64,000 nucleotides of DNA from Acidimicrobiaceae bacterium (GTDB taxonomy: Bacteria; Actinomycetota; Acidimicrobiia; Acidimicrobiales; Ilumatobacteraceae): the NCBI GenBank assembly GCA_020637235.1, contig JACJWG010000001.1, positions 491,312 to 555,311 of the forward strand, read 5' to 3'. Under the pieces are notes generated by a model. It made no database searches, was not told where the DNA came from, and worked only from the letters and a program-made list of their open reading frames with translations. A program made the position numbers and the translations under genes. Shown in pieces: positions 60,256-64,000 of this stretch. Position 1 is the stretch's first letter, and each line of letters begins with the position of its first letter.

Positions 60256-61475
60256 GCGAGCCCGACGACGTCCGGGCGCGCATTCGCACCTTCTTCGACG
60301 GTGTGCCCGCCCTGCTCGACGGGATCGATGGTGGTGCCGGTGGCGCCGCTGGCGGCGACGACGAGGACGGACCCGGCGTGATGCGTCGCGCGAAGGCGTG
60401 GCGTGCCGCGCTGTACGACGCCGGGCTGGCGGGGTTCGGCTATCCGGTCGAGTTCGGCGGTCTCGGTGACCGGCCGGCCGAGCACGCGATCTGGGTGGAG
60501 GAGAGCCACGGGCGTGTGCCCGCGATCGACTCGTTGTTCGGCATCGGGATCGGCATGGCATTGCCGGTGATCCGCGACCACGGCACGCCCGGGTTGCAGC
60601 GCCGCTTCCTCGCGCCGGGCCTGCGTGGCGACGAGGTGTGGTGCCAGCTGTACTCCGAGCCGAACGCCGGTTCCGACCTCGCGTCGCTCGCCACGCGTGC
60701 CGTGCGCGACGGCGACGAGTGGGTGGTGACCGGGCAGAAGGTGTGGACCTCGGGCGCCCACCGAGCCGACCTCGCGATCCTGCTCGCACGCACCGATCCC
60801 GACGTCCCGAAGCACCGTGGCATCACCATGTTGGTGCTGCCCATGCACCAGCCCGGCGTCACGGTTCGGCCGCTGCGGCAGATGACCGGTGTCGCCGAGT
60901 TCAACGAGGTGTTCATCGACGAGGCCCGCATCCCGGTCGAGTGGGTGGTGGGTGGCCTGAACGACGGCTGGCGGATGGCGACGGCGCTGCTCGCCCACGA
61001 GCGTGTGGCCACCGGGACGAGCTCGGTGGCGGGCAGCCGCGACGACCAACGCAAGACCGGCCGCAACCCGCTGCCCGCCAAGCAGCTGATCGAGCTCGCC
61101 CGCCGCTCCGGCCGCGCCGACGATCCGGTGGTGCGCCAGCAATTGGCACTCGCGTGGTCGGGCGAGCGGATCATGGGATGGCTCGGGCGACGTCACGCGC
61201 ACCCGTCGATCGGCAAGCTGTGGCGGACGCGCCAGGGCCGCCTCGCCGCCGACATCGCCGCCGGTCTCCAGTTCCCGGCCGGTGTGGCGTGGGAGGCCGA
61301 CGACGTGACCGCCGACTACTGGCAGTACCACGTGCTCAACTGCCGGGGCATGTCGCTCGGCGGCGGTACCGACGAGATCCAGCGCAACACCCTCGGCGAG
61401 CGCGCGCTCGGATTGCCGAAGGAACCCACGAGCGACCCCGAGGTCGCCTACCGCGACCTCCTGCGCAACGTGTGA
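60252..61475 (+). CDS. Acyl-CoA dehydrogenase
   Basis: The 407-residue flavoenzyme starts at a GTG overlapping the crotonase stop. WCQLYSEPNAGSDLASL and VTGQKVWTSGAHRADLAILLART form the FAD- and acyl-CoA-binding middle domain, followed by RQMTGVAEFNEVFIDEARIP. The C-terminal helical domain ends with LNCRGMSLGGGTDEIQRNTLGERALGLPKEP; GGTDEIQRN is the family's FAD-contacting signature. A Gly/Asp-rich segment (DGGAGGAAGGDDEDGPG) interrupts the N-terminal helical part. With the crotonase it forms a two-step beta-oxidation-like unit. The usual catalytic Glu is not evident in this subgroup's position, so the exact substrate is open. Confidence 0.88.
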   Translation: MSEPDDVRARIRTFFDGVPALLDGIDGGAGGAAGGDDEDGPGVMRRAKAWRAALYDAGLAGFGYPVEFGGLGDRPAEHAIWVEESHGRVPAIDSLFGIGIGMALPVIRDHGTPGLQRRFLAPGLRGDEVWCQLYSEPNAGSDLASLATRAVRDGDEWVVTGQKVWTSGAHRADLAILLARTDPDVPKHRGITMLVLPMHQPGVTVRPLRQMTGVAEFNEVFIDEARIPVEWVVGGLNDGWRMATALLAHERVATGTSSVAGSRDDQRKTGRNPLPAKQLIELARRSGRADDPVVRQQLALAWSGERIMGWLGRRHAHPSIGKLWRTRQGRLAADIAAGLQFPAGVAWEADDVTADYWQYHVLNCRGMSLGGGTDEIQRNTLGERALGLPKEPTSDPEVAYRDLLRNV

Positions 61476-61484
61476 GCCCGGTCG

Positions 61485-61490
61485 TATCCT
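61485..61490 (+). promoter_or_regulatory. -10 box TATCCT of the tRNA-Arg gene
   Basis: TATCCT lies 12 nt before the first base of the tRNA, as expected for a tRNA promoter; the -35 is unclear. Confidence 0.5.
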
Positions 61491-61502
61491 GAGGGCCCAC
61501 TC

Positions 61503-61578
61503 GCTCCCGTAGCTCAGCGGATAGAGCAACGGTTTCCTAAACCGCAGGTCGCAGGTTCGATCCCTGCCGGGGGCGCCA
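61503..61578 (+). tRNA. tRNA-Arg (CCT anticodon)
   Basis: A 76-nt cloverleaf with a 7-bp acceptor stem (GCTCCCG with CGGGGGC, one G-U pair), a D-arm with AGCTCAGCGGATAGAGC, an anticodon stem ACGGTTT-CCT-AAACCG giving anticodon CCT, a T-arm GCAGGTTCGATCCCTGC, and an encoded CCA end. CCT reads AGG Arg codons, which are rare in high-GC genomes. Its 3' half is a frequent target for tyrosine integrases, and an integrase gene follows 104 bases later. Confidence 0.95.
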
Positions 61579-61643
61579 GAAAAGTCCAGCTCAGAGGCCA
61601 TGAACTGTTGGCTCCCGACGAGTTTGCCGGCCGAGAATCGGCT

Positions 61644-61676
61644 CGTGGTAACGCCGTGGTAACGCTCTGATAGCTT
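61644..61676 (+). promoter_or_regulatory. Integrase promoter with 11-bp tandem direct repeats
   Basis: CGTGGTAACGC occurs twice head to tail (61644-61654, 61655-61665). TAGCTT (61671-61676) ends 6 nt before the integrase ATG and acts as the likely -10. The direct repeats sit where a -35 would be and could bind a regulator or serve as arm-type sites of the integrase itself. Confidence 0.6.
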
Positions 61677-61682
61677 TTCGCC

Positions 61683-62843
61683 ATGGCGAGCGGGACCGTC
61701 TATCGCCGGGAGACCCCGGCCGGAGCCACCTCGTGGGTCGCCCACGTGACCTGGCAGGAGGGCGGCCGACGACGTCAGTCGAAGCGCACCTACCGCACGA
61801 AGAAGGAAGCGCAACAGGCGCTCGCCGAGTTGATCGCCACGCATCGAACCGGCACGTTCGTGGCGCCCAGCCGACTCACGTTGCGTGACTACTCGGTCGG
61901 ATGGCTGGCCGGGCTCGAGACGCAAGGACGAAAGGCGTCGACGCTTCGCGGCTATCGACAAGTGCTCGATCTGTACCTGCTGCCGCGCCTCGGTCACGTG
62001 CCACTGCAAGATCTGCGCACGCCCGACTTCGACAAGCTCTATCGCGACCTGCTCGTGGGTGGCGGCCGCGACGGACGACCGCTCTCGATGACGAGCGTGC
62101 ATCACGTGCACTCGGCGGCGAACAAGATGCTGAACGACGCCGAACGCAAAGGCCTCGTCACGCGCAACGTCGCACGCCTGGCCGATGCGCCCTCGCTCAC
62201 GACAGCTCGGGGGAAGGCCCCGGAGATGCAGGTGTGGACACCGGCGGAACTGGCCAGGTTTCTCCGCTCGATCGAGGGCAGCCACAACGAGGCGCTGTTC
62301 CGCACGATCGCGATGACAGGGATGCGGCGCAGTGAAGCGGTCGGACTGCGTTGGTGCGACGTCGAGCTGACTCGTGGTGCCGTGGTGATCTCGCAAGCGG
62401 CCACGCAGATCGACGGCGTCGAGCAGATCGACACGCCGAAGTCGCGCCGCAGCCGCCGGGTCATCGATCTCGACCCGACGACGACCGCGATCCTGCAGCG
62501 CTACCGCGCATCGCAGCGCGAGCGCTTGTTCATGCTCGGCATCCCGATGCAGAGCGACGACCGCGTCTTCACCACCGAGCTCGGCCGGCCGATCCGGCCC
62601 GACTCCGTGACGCAAGCGTTCGGCCGGCTCGTGGACTCGACCGATCTGCCACGCATCCGGCTACACGACCTCCGCCACACCCATGCCTCGCACTTGTTGA
62701 TGGCGGGGGTGAACGTGAAGGTCGTGAGCGAGCGTCTGGGACATGCGTCGGTGAGCTTCACCCTCGACACCTACGCCCACGTGATGCCCGGCCAACAAGC
62801 CGAAGCCGCAGCCGCCGTCGCCGCCCTACTGGGCCCGTCGTGA
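61683..62843 (+). CDS. Tyrosine site-specific integrase
   Basis: The 386-residue protein has an N-terminal arm-binding domain (GTVYRRETPAGATSWVAHVTWQEGGRRRQSKRTYRTKKEAQQAL), a core-binding domain (about 65-155) and the catalytic domain with Arg215 (TGMRRSEAVGL), His328 and Arg331 (HDLRHTHAS) and nucleophile Tyr364 (TLDTYAHV). All catalytic residues are kept, so it is probably active. It lies 104 bases after tRNA-Arg and reads away from it, as in actinobacterial integrative elements that insert into the 3' end of tRNA genes. A leaderless start is likely. Confidence 0.95.
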   Translation: MASGTVYRRETPAGATSWVAHVTWQEGGRRRQSKRTYRTKKEAQQALAELIATHRTGTFVAPSRLTLRDYSVGWLAGLETQGRKASTLRGYRQVLDLYLLPRLGHVPLQDLRTPDFDKLYRDLLVGGGRDGRPLSMTSVHHVHSAANKMLNDAERKGLVTRNVARLADAPSLTTARGKAPEMQVWTPAELARFLRSIEGSHNEALFRTIAMTGMRRSEAVGLRWCDVELTRGAVVISQAATQIDGVEQIDTPKSRRSRRVIDLDPTTTAILQRYRASQRERLFMLGIPMQSDDRVFTTELGRPIRPDSVTQAFGRLVDSTDLPRIRLHDLRHTHASHLLMAGVNVKVVSERLGHASVSFTLDTYAHVMPGQQAEAAAAVAALLGPS

Positions 62844-62882
62844 GCTCCTCGGTGAACGACGCCGTCGCCTCGAGATCGGCCG

Positions 62883-62911
62883 TTGCCGTCGGACTGGTTC
62901 CGTAATACGAT
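62883..62911 (+). promoter_or_regulatory. Promoter of the toxin-like/antitoxin operon
   Basis: TTGCCG (62883-62888) and TACGAT (62906-62911) are 17 nt apart; the GTG of the first gene begins 8 nt after the -10. Confidence 0.6.
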
Positions 62912-62919
62912 TCCTCCGT

Positions 62920-63177
62920 GTGGAGTTGCATCGTTCTTCGGCCAAGCATGGAGTCGATCCAGACGATGTGTTGCACGCAGTGGAAGCGGCGCTCGTCGTG
63001 GCCGACATGGGCGACGACGACTCGCCGACACGGACGCTCATCCTGGGCCCCGATCGCGCCGGCAACCTGTTGGAGGTGATCGTGCTGCACTTCGACGACG
63101 GGCGCGAGATGGCAATCCACGCCATGCCGATGCGAACCCAGTACCGAGCGATGCTCCCCAGGCCACCGGAGAAATGA
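62920..63177 (+). CDS. Small toxin-like protein (BrnT/DUF4258-like)
   Basis: This 85-residue protein opens ELHRSSAKHGVDPDDVLHAVEAA, resembling the HGV-x-x-x-D-V-x-H-A opening of small actinobacterial proteins that accompany a CopG antitoxin. Then come LGPDRAGNLLEVIVLHFDDG and EMAIHAMPMRTQYRAMLP. The His-Ala-Met-Pro-Met-Arg near the end is characteristic. The relation to RNase-fold BrnT toxins is only suggested by length, the AKHGV start and gene order. It has its own strong leaderless promoter. The ribbon-helix-helix gene starts two bases after the stop. Confidence 0.7.
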   Translation: MELHRSSAKHGVDPDDVLHAVEAALVVADMGDDDSPTRTLILGPDRAGNLLEVIVLHFDDGREMAIHAMPMRTQYRAMLPRPPEK

Positions 63178-63179
63178 CG

Positions 63180-63467
63180 ATGACGAATCAGAACACGAAC
63201 AGCCCGGTTGTCGGCGTCTCGCGAGGCAAGCCCGTCACGGAGGCCGACATCGAGCGCATGGCAGCAGAAGCCGAAGCGGGGTACGACGTCGCGACGCTCC
63301 GCCCGCGAGGTGGTCGCCCATCGATGGGCTCGGGGCCGGCCGAAGTGGTCCCGGTGCGTCTCGATCCCGAACTGCGCGCCGCAGTGGAGGCACGCGCCAC
63401 TGCCGATGAGACCACGACGAGCGAGGTCATCCGCGAAGCCCTCCGACGCTTCCTGCACGTCGCGTAA
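63180..63467 (+). CDS. Ribbon-helix-helix (CopG/RHH) antitoxin-like protein
   Basis: The 95-residue protein ends with a ribbon-helix-helix DNA-binding fold: AEVVPVRLDPELRAAVEARATADETTTSEVIREALRRFLHV. The N-terminal half contains GKPVTEADIERMAAEAEAGYDVATLRPRGGRPSMGSG, which probably wraps the toxin. It sits directly behind the toxin-like gene, toxin first. The ATG at 63180 is favoured by GGAGA (63168-63172), 7 nt upstream; an ATG at 63174 is too close. RHH antitoxins usually repress their own operon, so a site in 62880-62920 is expected, but no clear palindrome is visible there. Confidence 0.85.
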   Translation: MTNQNTNSPVVGVSRGKPVTEADIERMAAEAEAGYDVATLRPRGGRPSMGSGPAEVVPVRLDPELRAAVEARATADETTTSEVIREALRRFLHVA

Positions 63468-63477
63468 ACCGACCGCA

Positions 63478-63732
63478 ATGACACGGGTCGACATCGCGGC
63501 TGATCTGAACAGCGAGGACGAGACCGGGTTCGTCTGGACGTTCCTCGACGAGGCGGACGACCCCTCGCTCATCCGGCAACGTCAACTCGTGGTCGCCGGC
63601 TCGGGCTCGACGTCAGCGGTGTGCGAAGTGATCGATCTGGAGGAGAGGCCGGCCGGGACCGTTGTCCATCTTCGTGTCCTGCCAGGAACGATCGAGCAGT
63701 ACCGACGTCTCCTGTCGCGCGTCGGTGACTGA
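63478..63732 (+). CDS. Small hypothetical protein, third gene of the cassette
   Basis: This 84-residue protein begins with TRVDIAADLNSEDETGFVWTFLDEADDPSLI and ends TVVHLRVLPGTIEQYRRLLSRVGD. Small proteins of this pattern occur in many actinobacteria beside mobile genes, but I know no function. Ten bases separate it from the RHH gene; no ribosome-binding site is clear. It lacks signal or membrane segments. It may be a passenger of the toxin/antitoxin operon. Confidence 0.6.
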   Translation: MTRVDIAADLNSEDETGFVWTFLDEADDPSLIRQRQLVVAGSGSTSAVCEVIDLEERPAGTVVHLRVLPGTIEQYRRLLSRVGD

Positions 63733-63810
63733 CCGTCCGACGGAGTCGGTGTCGTGGTGGTGGCCGAATCCCGGTGGACGTGAGCACACCGCTGCGCGAT
63801 TCTGAGGGTG

Positions 63811-63874
63811 TCCTCGCCAGTAGACGAGGAAAGTGATCCCGGCGTTCTCCCCCGTTTCGAGGAGCCGCCGGGAT
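63811..63874. terminator. Two inverted repeats, possible terminator region after the cassette
   Basis: TCCTCG (63811-63816) with CGAGGA (63825-63830) forms a 6-bp stem with an 8-nt loop. ATCCCGGCG (63836-63844) and CGCCGGGAT (63866-63874) form a 9-bp stem with a 21-nt loop followed by TTTGCGCTTT. The second could end transcription of the cassette. The rest of 63733-63950 has no supported gene. Confidence 0.45.
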
Positions 63875-63950
63875 TTGCGCTTTCACGGCACCCTTTGCTC
63901 AGGTGCGCCGGCCGCTGCACGATGGGTGTTCACAACCTCGCAGCGGGAGG

Positions 63951-64000
63951 GTGTGAACATCGGTGTGAACTTCCCGGTGATGTTCCCGATGATCTTCCCG
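63951..64000 (+). CDS. Possible start of an open frame running out of the window
   Basis: From GTG 63951 the frame reads VNIGVNFPVMFPMIFP and leaves the window. Upstream GTTCACA (63928-63934) and two downstream TGTGAAC copies (63952-63958, 63964-63970) make an inverted/direct repeat set. The DNA also shows TTCCCG at 12-base spacing (63971, 63983, 63995), so it may be a regulatory or repeat region rather than a gene. Only 16 codons can be seen. Confidence 0.25.

Larger units (their letters stand above)
61503..64000 (+). mobile_element. Left end of an integrated element at tRNA-Arg(CCT), incomplete
   Basis: A tyrosine integrase reading away from a complete tRNA gene, followed by small accessory genes of toxin/antitoxin type, is the typical start of an integrative element. 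The attachment site is probably within the 3' half of the tRNA. A second copy of that end (attR) is not seen before 64000, so the element runs beyond the window, or has decayed. Confidence 0.55.

Noticed and set aside
63569..63920. Two overlapping minus-strand frames at the end of the window
   Set aside because: They have low-complexity Arg/Ser/Pro composition, no start signals, and cover the inverted repeats and the end of the small plus-strand gene.

Overview
The window is a GC-rich actinobacterial chromosome segment, packed with genes on both strands and with no gene-free stretch over 300 bases. Several features suggest Acidimicrobiia, perhaps an Ilumatobacter relative: a mycothiol-linked Rv2466c-type DsbA protein, several F420/FMN split-barrel oxidoreductases, a paired ArsA-like ATPase operon, DUF3052 and DUF4916 proteins, secreted S8 proteases with Thr/Pro linkers, and many leaderless promoters. 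That placement is inference. No 16S or other decisive marker is present.

Layout. 1-5.7 kb: the end of a metallohydrolase overlapping a Rieske oxygenase, then an autoregulated PadR regulator in one operon with an ABC ATPase and FtsX-type permease. 5.8-15.1 kb: a lipoprotein S8 protease with TIG domain, a two-component pair divergent from an MMPL transporter, and an L,D-transpeptidase with a 12-bp tandem repeat. 15.2-20.3 kb: a DinB-like protein, a GNAT-crotonase fusion, a PPOX protein, the Rv2466c-like thiol protein and two ArsA-like ATPases. 20.4-25.1 kb: a three-gene operon (small acidic protein, secreted S8 protease, NUDIX-like protein) divergent from an Fpg/Nei DNA glycosylase. 25.1-31.3 kb: histidine kinase, response regulator, ABC ATPase, ABC permease, PPOX and DUF3052 genes all on the minus strand. 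31.4-38.6 kb: a 1158-residue cyclase/AAA/TPR regulator, then nitroreductase, hydrolase, acyl-CoA ligase and an NMN adenylyltransferase-like gene. 38.6-45.6 kb: a facing-repeat cluster, peroxiredoxin, an ArsR-SRPBCC operon with its operator, a malonyl-CoA synthetase-amidase-MerR-VOC run and a PPOX protein. 45.6-61.5 kb: SDR, a selenocysteine glutathione peroxidase, a CtpE-like P-type ATPase, a flavin monooxygenase, an orphan solute-binding lipoprotein, a DUF389 protein, an amidohydrolase, membrane proteins, ThpR, dienelactone hydrolase, and a crotonase plus acyl-CoA dehydrogenase. 61.5-64 kb: tRNA-Arg(CCT) followed by a tyrosine integrase and a toxin/antitoxin-like pair, the left end of an integrated element.

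The outstanding observation is at 47187-47654. A glutathione peroxidase is interrupted by one in-frame TGA exactly at the catalytic position. Behind the TGA lies a hairpin whose apex, GCAGGUCUGC, matches the E. coli fdhF SECIS. It is best read as one intact selenoprotein, not as two fragments or a pseudogene.

A second window-wide theme is promoter design. At least 19 genes have a TANNNT hexamer ending 6-8 nt before an ATG or GTG, which implies leaderless mRNAs. Three of the strongest promoters (padR, arsR, merR) carry clear palindromic operators between or over the promoter elements.
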